Source of the DNA: Cryptomeria japonica
Lineage: Eukaryota; Streptophyta; Pinopsida; Cupressales; Cupressaceae
NCBI RefSeq assembly: GCF_030272615.1
Contig: NC_081406.1
Coordinates: 460,998,072 to 461,062,071, forward strand
DNA length: 64,000 nucleotides
Reading direction: 5' to 3'
Below the pieces are notes generated by a model, which was not told where the DNA came from, did no database searches, and saw nothing but the letters and a program-made list of their open reading frames with translations. The translations under genes were made by a program, and so were the position numbers. Shown piece after piece: positions 1-12,700 of the stretch. The first letter of the stretch is position 1; every line of letters begins with the position of its first letter.

Positions 1-1064
1 AACCAAATTAAATCCTATCCCTTATCCTAATTAAACACTAACTAGATTGAACCCTAATCTTAAATAAACACTAAACCAAATTGAACTCTAATTCTAAATT
101 TACACTAAACCAGATTGATTTGATACCTTTTAAATGAAATTGTAAACTAACCTTAACACTAAATCAAATCAAAATTGAATTCTAACATTGTCCCAAATTC
201 AACCCTCACACTAAACCAAACAAACCCTAACCCTATCACTAAACCAAAGTGAACCCTAACCCTAAACCAAACCAAATCTAAATCATAAGCCAAATCAAAC
301 CTTAACACTAAACTAAATATCAAAATCCTAACCCTCAATAAAATTCAACCCCATACTTGTAAACATATAATTGTACCCTAACCCTAATAGTAAACCAAAT
401 TAAAAATAAACCTTAAAATTAAAACATGGTGAATCCTAATTTGAAACAAAATTAAACACTAAACTAAATTGAACCCTAACCCTAACTCTAAATTAAATCA
501 TGCACTAACTCTTACAATAAACCTAATCAAAATTAACTTAAAACTGAATTAAGCAAAACTAATTGGTGAAGGGCACCTAAATAATTAACTTGAAACAAAA
601 TTACACACTAAATTAAATCAAACCCTAACCCTAATCCTTATTGAGTTAAGGCTACTATTTTAATCCCAATTCTAACTTTAATTCTAATTCCAAAATTTAA
701 CCAAATAGAATCCTAAATCTAACACTTTACCGATCCAATATATAACTATACAATAATATATAATTAAAAATTAAATTATTTAATGTCTTCCAATTTGTAT
801 TGGGATTGCGACTAGTTTAAATATATTTAATAATATACATAGAATAAGCCAATAGATATTACACTTTAATGTGATAAATTACCCTTCTCGACTTTATATA
901 TATATAAAATCTAGTTTTTATTTAAAAAATTGATTTGGCATATTTATTTTTATTCATTTGAAATATAAAATCTAATAGAAAATGTCAAAATATTCAATTT
1001 AATTTATAATGTAGAGTTAGATATAACACATTTTACCTAATATTAATGTAAAATGTAAAAATAT

Positions 1065-1300
1065 AATTCAAAATGTAAAACTCAAGATCCAATGTCAAAC
1101 ATGAATCATATTAATATTTTTTAGAATTCAACCTATTTCAAGAAAAATGACATAAAATTTTAAAAAATAAAACCTAATATATAATTGAAAATGTAAAAGT
1201 CAAGATCCAATGTCAAACATAAATCATAATAATATGTTTTAGAATTCATCACCATTTCAGGGAAAATGGCATAAAATTTTAAAAAATAAAATATGATAGG
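1065..1300. repeat. Tandem duplication of about 118 bp
   Basis: The phrase TCAAGATCCAATGTCAAACA occurs at 1082 and again at 1200, with matching context (GAATTCA, then TTTCA, then AAAATG and AAAATTTTAAAAAATAAA) after each. The same pair is present in the second satellite unit at about 34246 and 34366, so the duplication predates the duplication of the large unit. Confidence 0.75.
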
Positions 1301-2069
1301 AATTACCAATTTTAATTTAAAATACAAAAATGGTAAACTTAATATAAAATCATTTTGTTTTAAATTTTATAATTAATATTTTCTTTATATTATTTTTTTA
1401 AAAATAATTAACATATTTATTAAAATTTTTAAATAAAATGTTAAATATTCAATTAAATTTAAAATGTAGAGTTAGATATTAAATATTTTACATAATATTA
1501 TATTGTAAAATGTAAAAATGTAAAACCTAATATGCAATTCAAAATGTACAATTTAAGATTCAATGTCAAACATAAGTCATATATATTTAGTTCAAAATAA
1601 TACACCTCTAAATACAAATTCATTTAATTTTATTCATTAGGTCAAGTTCTTATCAAGAATTCAATATATTCAAAAAAATAGAATATACAACTATATATGA
1701 AATTTTTTTTTATAAATTTTAAATACTATTTATTTTTTCTTTGCAATATTTACATTGTCATATCAAATTATTTCCAAACAAATACTAGTTTAGCTTTAAC
1801 CTACTTAAAAAAACAAACAAATATTGATAATTATTATGTTTCGATCAACATTTTACACAAAATATTATCTATTCAAAATCATTACGTGACAAAATTGAAT
1901 TCAATATAGTCAATTTCTTAAGGTAGATCATTCATGTGAAAAACAATGATAATAATATAAATAAAATATTTATGGATCATATTAGTTTACAAAATTTACA
2001 CATAATATTGTGTTTTATATTTTATTAAATTCTTTATTTTTTGTTTGACCTTTATAATTCTATTCATTA

Positions 2070-2084
2070 ATTCCATTTATGTTT
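2070..2084. repeat. Target-site duplication of LINE A, left copy
   Basis: ATTCCATTTATGTTT here is repeated exactly at 31463-31477. The two 15-bp copies bracket LINE A including the CACTA element nested in it, and fix both ends of the LINE. Confidence 0.88.
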
Positions 2085-2377
2085 TTGATATTAAAAGCAG
2101 CGAAAAAATGAGGGGGCTGACCCATAGGAACAAATAGAAGGTCAGTGGTAGAACCACTGTCTGCATATAATCAACATAGTAGCAGCCTTTTGCCTCTATC
2201 AAAAATAAAGATCATCCTACGAGAGTTTATCAACAATAAAGTAATACTAATCAGAGTTTTAGCCATTTGCCACGCAGGGCAATAAACAAAGAAGTATAAA
2301 CAAAAGCATAATCTAGCCTTATCCGCCCAGTGGCTAGTAGATATAGACAAAACTAGAGATCCTCCACATGCAGAAAA

Positions 2378-4170
2378 TTATTTCTTTTTCCCATGGCTCT
2401 TCTTAAGGAGCAGCTTTCTAGCCCATTCCTTAGTGAGGAATTTGAACAAGGCTTTGTAATCCTCATCCTCCTTGCCTTTCCTTTTGGTCGTTCTTTCCTG
2501 CATGAGGCACAGAGTAGTAGTCAAGCATCGCATAACATTTAGAGCAAATTTGGAAACATCATGCATCTTGGACTCTGCCACCTCTAGTCTGCTGATGATC
2601 ACCTGCACATTGTCAGAGATGGCCTCCATTTTTTTCTCTAGCTCTGCCAGGTTGGTTTCCTCCTCCTCTTTCACACTGCTGGCCTCCTCCACTACCATCA
2701 TTTTTTCTAGCATGAAGGTCAGGGAGGGGAAATTGGGAGGCTCTGGACTCTTGGATGAATTGGGGCTTTCTGAAACCCGGGTGGAGCTCAGAGAATGAGG
2801 GGTCGGATTATTCTAGGCCAAGGCCATTTTATCAGTCATAATGGAATTGTTGGTGTCATGCGAGGAGGAGGGGTCTCTCAAGGATTTTTCTGAGGGTTTA
2901 GAGGCCAGTTTACTAGAATGATGGGGGATATTGGCTTCTTCAGTAATTTCCATATCAGAGTCAATCTCTTGGATTTTGACTTTCTTGGGAGTTCTCACCT
3001 CCTTCGGAGAGAGAGTTTTGGTTTTCTTGTTGTATGAGCCAATTTTCGGGAGATGAGGAGGGCTAGTATCATTAATAGCAGGAGGGTGGTTCAAAGGGCT
3101 GACGTTCTGGACAGAGATGGAATGGGGTGGGTAGAGGGTGAGGTGAAAGTTATACAGGCAGAGAATGAGGCCCTGGTGTAGGATGGGAAAATCTTTCCTT
3201 TTTTTCTTAGCTTCGGCTATATCTTTAACATTAGCATCCATAGAATGCAACAGAAAGAACGGAATGGAAATAAAGTCTTTATTCCTCAAGTGGTTTAGGA
3301 AAGGGAGATGGTAGTAGTAGAATATGCCATACCTTCCATCCAATGTAAAATAATTCACCATGATATAGAAGACCTCATCCCACGGGTGAGGGAGCTCCTC
3401 CCTATTGAAGCCGCCCACCCTCTTGATAGGGTTTTTGCCCTAGTGGAAGAACTGGTTAAGGCTAGTGGAATCCGCAATACGACTCTATTTTTTCCATTTC
3501 CTTCCCTCCATAGAAAGACTTGTCACCTCGGCTATAACCTCTTTATTGATTTTGAAAGAGATTCCCCCAATGGTCACCCTTCTGTCTTCCCAGGAAGTCA
3601 CAAATTATTTGGATAGTCTTTCATCATTTCCCTTCATACTCTCCATGAATTTGTCAATGCCACCTTTCGAGTAGATGAACCATGCTACCAGTTTAGCTTT
3701 GAACTCATCCACTTTATTGGGTTCGAGCCTAAGCCTGTCCCCCCCATTCTTGAATCCTCCAGCTTAACAGAATGAAAGTGACTTTCAGAAAAAATGCAGA
3801 GCTGAGCCAAGCTTAAGGTGGAGTTGATAAAATGATTGTGTCGAACTTGGATTAAGAGGATGTAATAATTAGAGTGATTATTATCTCTTAAGTCCAAGTA
3901 GATATCAAAAATAGAAAATCTACTTTGAATGTGTGAACCTTCACTCGAGCCAATGTGATTTGATGTTTCCCCATCATTGCCTTTATCATTTCCAGTAGGC
4001 TCCATTTGGATAATAATTAGGGAGTAATCATTCCCGATGTTTGTATTGTCATCATTAATCCATCCCTTGTGGGAGTGGTGACTCATCTTGCCTTTGATAT
4101 GTGACCATCTGGGATAGTAATGAGTGGGATTCTCGTGCCAACTTGAAGTTTGAATGAAGGTTTCCTTCAT
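2378..4170 (-). pseudogene. LINE A ORF3 (unknown protein, about 597 codons)
   Basis: I do not recognise this family. The ATG at 4170-4168 overlaps the ORF2 stop as ATGA. The frame is open for about 144 codons, shifts at a run of seven C on the plus strand (3739-3745), and continues to the stop at 2378 with four in-frame stops. It aligns by eye to LINE B ORF3: a KGGIDKFMESM segment matches KGGLSSFIERL, NKEVIAEVTSLSMEGRKW matches DEELIAKATGLNREGCNF, and YFTLDGRYGIFYYYHLPFLN matches YITLDGRFMKVYGYHFVLLN. A Ser/Pro/acidic middle follows, then a coiled-coil-like C terminus (about 2713-2500) and a lysine-rich tail. It lies inside the LINE target duplication, so it is element-encoded. Function unknown; the basic tail and coiled coil suggest nucleic-acid or protein binding, which is inference. 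Confidence 0.8.
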
Positions 4171-7100
4171 GTTTGTGCGGATAGAATGGTCCCTTCTTGG
4201 GTAAAGGCCATTGACTTTTCCAAGATTACCTTGGTGGTGACCGACAGTAGACTGGGGTCCCTCCAACATTGTAAGCTGTTTTGTAGCCTTCCCACAGCCG
4301 CCATGGAGTCGGCAGCTTCGTTTCCTTCTCTGAAGATGTGGCAGATGGTGAAGTCCTCTAGATTGACCAGGAGGCACCTGATATCCCTCAGCTTGGATCC
4401 CACTCTCCAACCTACAAATGAGTTCTCTTTAATTGAGTCCACAATGATCTGAGAGTCTCCTTCAATTTCCAACTATTTAATTGCTATGGAGTTTTCTAGT
4501 TTTAGACCCCAAAGTAGGGCCATTCCTTTAGCTTGAGTGATCATATTATTCTTTAGGTTTCCCGCGTAGGCTACAACAGTGTTCCCCAAATGATCACTGA
4601 TGATTCCACCCGCCGCTTGACAATTGCTTTGGGCTGAACCATCAAAATTCAGTTTAAACCAGTGTAGCTTAAGGGTTGACCATTTGGTCATCCTTCTTTT
4701 GTTTTTGGTGTTGTTGTTGAAGCTATCAGAACCAGGGGGAGCTTCCAATTTTCAGAAATTTTTTTCTCTATTCCATTAAGAGGATAAGGGGGGGTTTTCC
4801 ATTTTGTTACCTCTAAGTTTTCAAAGATCATCTTAAAGAAAAAGTGAACCACAAAGTCTAGGGGGTGTCATTGTCTCTAAAAATTTTGTTGTTTCTTTCC
4901 CTCCATAAGGCCCAGTAGATGTGTGACAATATTTATTTCCATAACTGAATAATGAGGGGGTGATGGGAGGGGGGGGGTCCAATCAAAGGAAAAATTTTTA
5001 ATGTCCTTCTGGACAACCCAATAGAGACCACATTTTTGAAGAGTGATAGTCCAAAGATGATCAGCAAAGGGGTAGAGGACAAAAAGGTGGTCAATAGTTT
5101 CCTCATCCACTTTACATAGGCTGCATCTGTTGGGGAGATGGAACCCCCTCTTTTTCAAGTTATCTAGCATGAGTGTTTTACCATGCATGAGGGACCACCA
5201 GAAGAAATTAATTTTAGGGATTAACTGAGGGTTCCAAATTTTCTTCCAGCACTCAACATCCACCGAGGGTTTGAGGAGTTGATTGTAAGCAAATTTAACC
5301 GAAAAAGAGCCTAATTGGGTCTCTTTCTAGATGAAGATGTCTTCATGAGAGGCTAGGGGGATTTTAGTTTCTAACAAAATGCACTACAGGTCCTAAGAAA
5401 GAGGGATCTAGTTAGGTCTGTTGCTAAAGATGTGGACAATGTCCATCTAGCAAAATCTTCCTGGTTCCAAATAACTGCAATCTAATCCCCCAGGAGACCT
5501 TTTAGGTGGTACATAATTTGATAGAAATGGGTGTTGAGCAAGGGCCTGCCCTCCTTCCAAAAGTCTTCCTAGAATATCACTTTTCTACCATCTCCCAATT
5601 GCCATTTCAGACCTTCTCTAACCATCAATCTGCTCTTCAAGATGTTGTTCCATAACTTGGATCCTTGGGGAAGGTCGACTGTACTCAAATTATAATAGAA
5701 GTGATCCCGGTCCAGATAATTTTCTTTGATGATGTTACACCAGTCTACCTCACCTTTAGCCAAGGTCCATCTAATCTTTGCAATTAGCGCCTTATTGAGG
5801 GCATTTATCTTTCTTATACCAAAACCTCCCATTGATTTGGGTAAGCACACGCTATCCCAATTGACCAAAGCGAGGCATTCTTTCTCTTCCAGGCCAGTCC
5901 ATAAGAAGGTTCTTTGGATTTTCTCAAGTTTTTCCCCCATGACCCCTGATATTTTAAACATGGAAAGGAAGTACACCAGAATTCCTTGCAGGGAAGCTAC
6001 AAGGAGCTAGAGCTTCCCCACACTAGTGAGGAATTTCCCTTTCCATCCAGCAATTTTTTTTTGCATCCGTTCCAGTATAGTATTCTAGAAGGTGGGAGTG
6101 ACTTCCTTGACCATGAGGGGGAGACCCAAGTAGGTTCCCAAAAGAGCCGCTATCTTGCATCTGAGGATAGAGATGATTCTAAGTTGGAGGTCATTAGGAG
6201 TGTTGAAGAAGAATAGATTACTCTTCTCATAGTTGATGCATTGTCCCAATGCCTTGGCATAGTCAGCAAGTAAGATCTTCCATCCTTTAACCTCCATGAT
6301 AGAAGACTTACCAAATATGAAGGTGTCATCCACAAACTATTGAATATTAGAGGGAGGGAGTGTGGAAGCCACTTTGAACCCTTGGAGCCTACCATTGGTG
6401 ACTAGATGGGTCACAATCTTGCTTAAGACTTCATCTATCATGATAAACAGATAAGGGGACAAAGGGTCACCCTGTCAGATGCCTTTTTCATCTTTGAAAC
6501 AGCCCTTAGGAGTCCCATTAATCAAAACCAAGAACTGGACTGTGGTAACACATTCCCGAATCATACTCACCACCTTTTGGTTGAAGCCCAGTTTTAAAAG
6601 AGATTTAAAAAGAAAACCCCAATTAACCTTGTCATAAGCTTTAGATATATCAAGTTTAAAAGCCATACCTGGTATTTTTCTCCTATCCATGGAGTGGATT
6701 ATCTCATGAGTGGCAATGGCAACATCCAAAATTTGGCGACTTGAGACAAAACCTTTCTAGGATGGGCTGATAAATTTCCCTAGGAGGGGCTTAACCCTAT
6801 TCACAAGGACCTTGGAGAGTATCTTATAAATGGTATTGCAGAGACTTATGGGATGATACTCCTTCAAGAAACTGGGATTAGTGGTCTTTGCGATGAGGAC
6901 AATGAAAGTGTTGTTGATCTTCTTTAGCAATCTCCCTATCTTAAAGAATCTTGAACAACTTTGGTGACATCATAGATAACAATGTCCCAGTAATCTTGGA
7001 AGAACGCCAGGGGGAAACCATCTAGGCCCAGGGTCTTGTAGGCCTCCATAGCAAAGACAGCCAGGTAGACTTCATCAGCAGAGATGGGGGTAGTTAGTTT

Positions 7101-8400
7101 TTAGTTGTTGTCCTCTTTAATGACAGTTAGAAGCTTACTCACAAGGTAGTCCTGGAGAGAAATATCACTTTCACCATTATCCGAATATAGTCTTGTGAAA
7201 AAATTAGCCGCACTCTGTCCAATTAGGGAATCTCTAGTGATCTCCTAGTCAATTTCATCCTTGATACTTTTGATGTAGTTCCTTCTCCTGTGGATACGGG
7301 CCGATCTATGGAAGAAGGCAAAATTTCTGTCCCCTTCCTTCAGCCACTGGATTCTAGATCTTTGCTTCCAGTACACCTCCTCCTTAGAGAGGGTATCTTT
7401 CCAGTTCTTCCGGCAGTCTTCCTCCTCCTTCAAAATGGGATCCAGGGGTTACCAATAGCCATGATATTCTGAAGTTGTTCCAGCCTGGAACCGAGGTCCT
7501 TCTTTCTTTTAAAGATGTATGCAAAGGTGGTCCTATTCCAACCTTTGACTTCCCTACTGATTAGCTTTAGTTTCTCCATAATTCTAAACATAGCAGTCCC
7601 TTGGACCGGGGTGGCCCACCAAAGTCTAACCAACTCTCTGAAGTTGGGATGAGAGGCCCATGTGATCTTATAGTGAAAGGGGGGCCCTTGGTAGGGTATG
7701 TCCTTCCAATGGAATAAAAGGGGGTTGTGATCAGATGCAATCCTTGGGAGGTTTTTTAGATAGGAGTTGTGTCGGATGTCCCAGTTGGTGGAAATCAGGA
7801 ATCTATCTAGTCTGACTTGAATAAGATGTTTTCCTTTTCTATTGTTTGACCATGTGAAAGGAGAACCCTGAAGGTCAATATCCATAAGGATAGAAGCATT
7901 GATGAAGCTGGCAAGGTCACCCATGCTATCAGTGAAATCATCAAGGCCTCCACATTTATCAAAGGGGTAGAGGGGGGAATTGAAATCTCCCGCAAGCATA
8001 TACTGAACCTTCTGATTAGCCACAATGAGATCAAAAATTTCCTCCCAAACAAGCCATATCCCCAACCTTGTGTTGGGAGCATAGATATTGAACATCTGCC
8101 AGTAGTGTTCATTGTAATAAAGAGTAACCGTTAGGAATTTTGGGAGCTAGCGAAAAGCTTACCTTTCATTTTAATGGGGTCTCAGAGGGTAGCAATACCC
8201 CCAGAGGCACCCAAACCATCAACATAAAGAAAATCCACCCTAGGCCAGAGTTTACCAGCAACAGAATCAAAGGTTTGGAAGGGCATCTTGACTTCCCAAA
8301 GAAGGAAAATTGCAATTTTCATCTCCAGAATGAGTTGTTTTATGGCAAACTGCTTCTAGGGGCTGGTCGGACCCCTTATGTTCCAAGAGAGGAACTTCAT
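4167..8400 (-). pseudogene. LINE A ORF2: endonuclease, reverse transcriptase, RNase H
   Basis: Starts MKFLSWNIRG at 8400; this ATG overlaps the ORF1 stop as ATGA. The apurinic-type endonuclease shows NIYAPN, AGDFNSP and ASDHNP (about 8100-7690). Reverse transcriptase follows: FKLDISKAYDKVNW (about 6670), QGDPLSPYLF (about 6470) and FVDDTFIFGKSS (about 6330). A TAG directly precedes FVDD where LINE B has Gln. A zf-RVT-like segment with CSLC spacing lies near 5110 and RNase H at about 4700-4230. RNase H has the first Asp in LNFDGSA, Asp in IEGDSQ and Asp in NEAADSMA, but the usual Glu is Lys in TQAKGMALLWG. Several frameshifts and stops; inactive. Role in the family: target-primed reverse transcription in the nucleus. 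Confidence 0.93.
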
Positions 8401-9090
8401 TTATTACTTTTGTTGAGTCCATCAAGGGTTAGTTGTCTGCCCTTTGCAATGTCCCTAGCCATAACCTTGTGTCTCAAGACTCTTTGTAAGGGTCTGCCTA
8501 CTTTATTTTCAGTTCCCCCCACATCTGCTTTCTTGGCCTTAGATTTCTTCTTTTGGGATATCCATTCTTCATTATCTGTCCAAGGGGATCCCCGAGGAGA
8601 CACTTTCAACAGAGTTCCCAGGGAGTTTCCTAGGTGAGCAGGTCTATCCACCATAGTAGGGGAGAGAGGAGATGTTGAGGTAGGCAGCTTAACCTCAACC
8701 CCAAGAGGCATATCCATAACCGGGGTGGAGGCATGAAGGGAAGAGGGTGTGGGGGAAGCAGAAGGCATGACGGGGATGTTGTCTGGCAAACCAAGGGGTG
8801 GGAGGGGGTTGGGGGATAGGTTGAGATTTATCACCTATGGGATCTCACCTTCTTTCAGGGGGATGCTAGGGTTAGCAGTTTTGACAAGGTCCGCGGGGGA
8901 TTTTAGAATTTCTAGGATCTTGTCTATGAGGGGGTAATCCTCAGATATTTCATTCATAGTAGTCAGCTCTAGAGGAGCCGATGATGATGGTTCACTAGGG
9001 TTGATGGGATCAACCTAGATAGCCTTATTTTTGAGCTTGGGTTCAGTAGCCATAGGGGCTTTACACTCAGTATAGGAATGGCCTTGATTA
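8397..9090 (-). pseudogene. LINE A ORF1, 3' part (after the CACTA insertion)
   Basis: Carries the second half of the CCHC zinc knuckle (QGHSYTEC near 9085-9060), then a proline/serine-rich stretch and a basic tail (ISQKKKSKAKKADVGG), ending TGA at 8399-8397 in an ATGA overlap with ORF2. Two further in-frame TAG/TAA-type stops interrupt it. The first half of the same knuckle (FCQKCN) is at 30496-30477, 21.4 kb away on the other side of the CACTA element. ORF1 proteins of plant LINEs bind RNA and form the RNP; the total here would be about 558 codons. Confidence 0.85.
9088..9090. repeat. TTA target-site duplication of the CACTA element, left copy
   Basis: TTA immediately precedes CACTAGTACATT; an identical TTA follows the right terminus at 30474-30476. 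Three-base duplications are the rule for CACTA transposons. Confidence 0.85.
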
Positions 9091-9121
9091 CACTAGTACA
9101 TTCGGGTCAAAATTTCGACAG
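9091..9121 (+). repeat. CACTA terminal inverted repeat, left
   Basis: Starts CACTAGTACATTCGGGTCAA and pairs with 30443-30473 with several mismatches. Confidence 0.85.
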
Positions 9122-9239
9122 CAAATCGTCGGAAGTTCTGACTATCCTTGTGGCCATCGCAATTCTGACATCAACCCCATCCTTTTCGACACCCACCATT
9201 GATACTCATACCCAGAAAGAATACCATCTCAATCTCGGG

Positions 9240-9461
9240 CTACCATTGGAATTCTAACATCAAAGCGTAAAAATTCCAATAGAGGAGTGTCGTCGGATGC
9301 ACAGAATCCTCGTCAAAACTCTCCTAGAGGCCATCATAATTTGAACCCTTTGGCATCAGAATTGTGATGGTCCCAAGGAGAGCTCCGATGAGGATGATGT
9401 GCATTCGACGACACTCCTCTATCAGAATTTTTACGCTTTGGTGTCAGAATTCCGACGGTAG
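9240..9461. repeat. Subterminal foldback of about 222 bp in the CACTA element
   Basis: Arms 9240-9300 and 9401-9461 are reverse complements with about seven mismatches over 61 bases; both contain CAAAGCGTAAAAATT and GAGGAGTGTCGTCG. The loop continues to pair imperfectly (CCATCATAATTTG against GAATTGTGATGG). It contains the CGTCGG/CCGACG motif in both orientations, so it may be the subterminal transposase-binding array arranged head to head, or a foldback MITE. Confidence 0.8.
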
Positions 9462-9514
9462 GCCGATTTTTCAAAAAAAAAAATTTATAGAAAAAGATTG
9501 GCATTGGTATCTTT

Positions 9515-9715
9515 ATTCTATCTCTCTTCTCTATCCCTCTCTACTATCTCTCTTCTCTCTCCCCTCTCTAGGTCTCTTTCTCCATCCCTCTCTTCTTCTC
9601 TCCCTCTCTACTTCTCTTTCTCTACCCTTTCCAGGTCATTATGTCTTCCTCTCACCCTCTCCAGGTCATTATCTCTTCCTCTCACCCTCTCTCTCTCTCT
9701 CTCTCACCTCTAGTC
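9515..9715. repeat. CT-rich microsatellite with a short tandem duplication
   Basis: Pure CT-rich tract with TCTCTC runs and an exact repeat of CCAGGTCATTAT followed by TCTTCCTCTCACCCTCT at about 9630 and 9660. The open frames across it give low-complexity Ser/Leu proteins and are not genes. Confidence 0.9.
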
Positions 9716-12700
9716 TATGCATATGAGCCTTTCAAACCCACTTGGGGGTGAAATAGCCCTAAGTTGGCCTTATTTTGAGGAAAAATGTAAATGTTTAAAG
9801 GATAAAATCAGTAATTTTCTACATTGCCGACCCCAATCTGTGCAAACCTTCTTGTTATTTGCGCCTAAATCTGTGCATGAGAGGAGTCCAAACCCACTCA
9901 GCAAGAGAAGAGAACCTTAAGTCAGCTAGAAGGAAGGTAAATTCATGAGTTTAATAAACAATTTTTGGGCTGGCCGACCTATGGAGGTGAAATGAAGGCA
10001 AAGGTAAAAAGGAAGCATATAAAACAAAGATCAAATGCTCATCAAATTCAATTTGCAACCAATTAAGAGGAGAGGAATTAGGGAGCAAGTCTGTGAATTA
10101 TGGTATAAAATCAGATTAAATTTATTTGTGATGCATTATTTGTTTTTCATTTCATTCATGATATGTTCTTTCTTGCTTTCAGGATGTCATGAGGACTTCA
10201 TTACAAGGAAAAGAACACCTTACCCAACACATAGAGCATGCCAACATCATGCTTCAATGCAAGGATGAAGACACTTGATGAAAGGAGGCTTCAAGGCATG
10301 AAAGAGGACATTGGCATCATGGAGGGTTTTCACATCAATATCAACACCAAGATTCACGAGTTTAGGATGGCAACATGAGGAGCTAAACCTATTCAAAGCT
10401 TTCAACAATGCAATACAAAGGAAGGAGCATCTCAAGGCACAAGGACAATGTCAAATGATGATCAAGATATTATGAGGATTCAACAAGGAAGAAATAGAAG
10501 ACTATCTTGCATTCCCTCCAAAAATCCAAGAATAGCAATCAGTAGAATAAGGAGAAATCAATAAGGATTGCTTTAAAATGAAGGGATCTACAACACGATA
10601 GGCCATATGTAAGACATCAATCACCAATGATCAAGGTATTCAAGTCAGAGTTACAAAGGTGATCAAGGTTGGATAGATCAAGAATAAGTGGGTTCTACAT
10701 CAAGCCTAGGCATTACAAAGTCTATATCAAACATATTCACCAAGGTGAATTACCCCACAAAGAGGTAGATTTTTGAATCGTAAAGAGGATTTCATCAAAG
10801 CAAGCCATTCAAGTCAAGTATATGCACCATGAAGTTGAAGCAAGCATCATCGGTATGGAGATGCAACAAAAGGAGGACCAAGCATCATCAAACATATACT
10901 TCATTAAGCACACGGTCACATAAAAGGATCAAGAACTATCAGGAAGATGGAAGGACACAAACATGATCAAGTAGATAGTTTCAGAAGAATTAATCAAAAG
11001 CTAAGGACTTGATCATCTAGATGATACAATTTGGGAATATGTCCCACCACCTTCATCATGTTGAGAAAACTAGATAACGTTGAGTATCAAGAGATATTTC
11101 TCAATCACATAAGCTTTGTGATGATTGACTTGGCAAGTTGAGTTGGCATCCAATCATCATCAACCTAATCAAGTGAAGCCACATTGACATGTCCAAGTTC
11201 ATCGTACTTGATTCATCTAATGAATGAGCTAGTGACACATTGCAATGCATCAAAGTTTGTTCAAGCATACCTAACCTATTTCCTCATTGGTTATAATTCA
11301 AGGTGGACATGTGTCCTATTCAATGTAATTATTTAATTGGCTAGAATGGAGTTTGTTATAACAAGCCCTAATTAGGGTTTCACTATATTATCTTGACTGT
11401 TGATTTGATAGTCAATCTGGGTCATTCATTATAATGGGGGTCTATAAAAGGCCTAGCCTTTTAATTTGTAAAGGTTAATAGTTGCTAGTCAACAATTAAT
11501 AGTTCATAGATAGCAGTTAGATAGCAAGTATAGTAGAGTAGGAGGAAAGAAGGAATTGTTGCCAAGACTTGTTGATTTTAATACATGATCTTCATTGAAG
11601 CATGGTGTATTTCTACATGTAATTTCTACATGTTGCATGGCTTCTTGTTACTTCTCAAGTTTAGATAAATTTCATATATTGCAATAGAGAAATGTGAAGA
11701 TTTCTTGATGGAATTCCTGTTCATACTATTTGTAATTTGCTGGTTGTAAGTTGCAATGTATGGTTAGTCTGAACTTCATTAAGCATAAGTTCAATTGTGA
11801 ATGTTCACTTAAATTGTGCTAGTTTTGGGTATTTGAATGAATGATCATGATATGAAAACCCTTCGTTATTCCTTAGAAGATTGCATTAGTTTTGTGTACT
11901 TGTTTCTGCATGGCAAAGCAAAGCTTGATTATGGAATTCGTCTATCAAATCATCATCCTTAATTGTCATTGTTCTTATGATTAAATTAGATCTCTAAACC
12001 CTTTATCTCTTTTGTCTTTTATTTTCCAAGAAAGCTAGTGTAGAGTCCAAGTTCCGGTAGAGTTCAAGAAAAATGTAAGCCCCCTTGTGATTCCAGCAAA
12101 ATCACACCATATTCACTAAGTCTATCCCATGCAATTAAGTTGCATAGTTCATATTGTAAACCTTGGAGTTTCTTTGATTGATCACTTTGTTTAGCATTCA
12201 AAGTTTCTTTGTTCAAGAGATGATAGAATACCTTGGTATTTTATTGTGTTCACGGTGAATTAAAAAACATCAATAGGTGGTTCTAGATGAAAGATAGTTG
12301 TGGGTTTGCATGCATGTTTAGTGCATGATTCAAGGAGTTTGTTTGCAACTTTCTCGTTGAGGAGATGTTGGTATGCAATCATTAGTCACTCATCATCTCT
12401 ACAATATTTTCTTGATGGATTCCTTGACTAGTGGAATTGTTTGGCAAATTGGATTTGGAGTTGATTTGGTGTCTTTGTCTTGAGATCCATATGGTATTTC
12501 TTTGTATCTCATTTTGCAAGTTATTGATGTGATGATGAGTTTTACATGCGTCATTGTTTTAGATCTACAAGTTACGCAATTGTACGGATTTAATCCACCC
12601 ATTGGTGATGCAGAGCCCTTGTTGCTGAGACAGGATCCTTCACTCCAGAACCCCAAACAAGGACCCTACAACTTCTACAAAGACATCAAGGGTTAGATTG

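Larger units (their letters stand above)
1..2084. repeat. Telomere-like satellite unit, copy 1 (visible part)
   Basis: Positions 1 to about 700 are a degenerate array of CCCTAA and CCCTAAA-type words mixed with variants such as ACCAAATTGAA. From about 700 the sequence becomes very AT-rich and non-coding. The whole stretch matches a second copy: base 1 corresponds to about 33150, and the match can be followed with small changes to about 1800 (about 36240). The array resembles interstitial or subterminal plant telomere repeats. No gene is visible; the only open frame of note (1697-1909) is an AT-rich chance frame. Confidence 0.85.

Noticed and set aside
4171-4410. Upstream part of the 241-codon minus frame that ends at 3685
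   Set aside because: It is the shadow of RNase H in another frame; only the part from 4170 is ORF3.
9364-9726. Ser/Leu-rich open frames over the CT tract
   Set aside because: Microsatellite translation in two frames.
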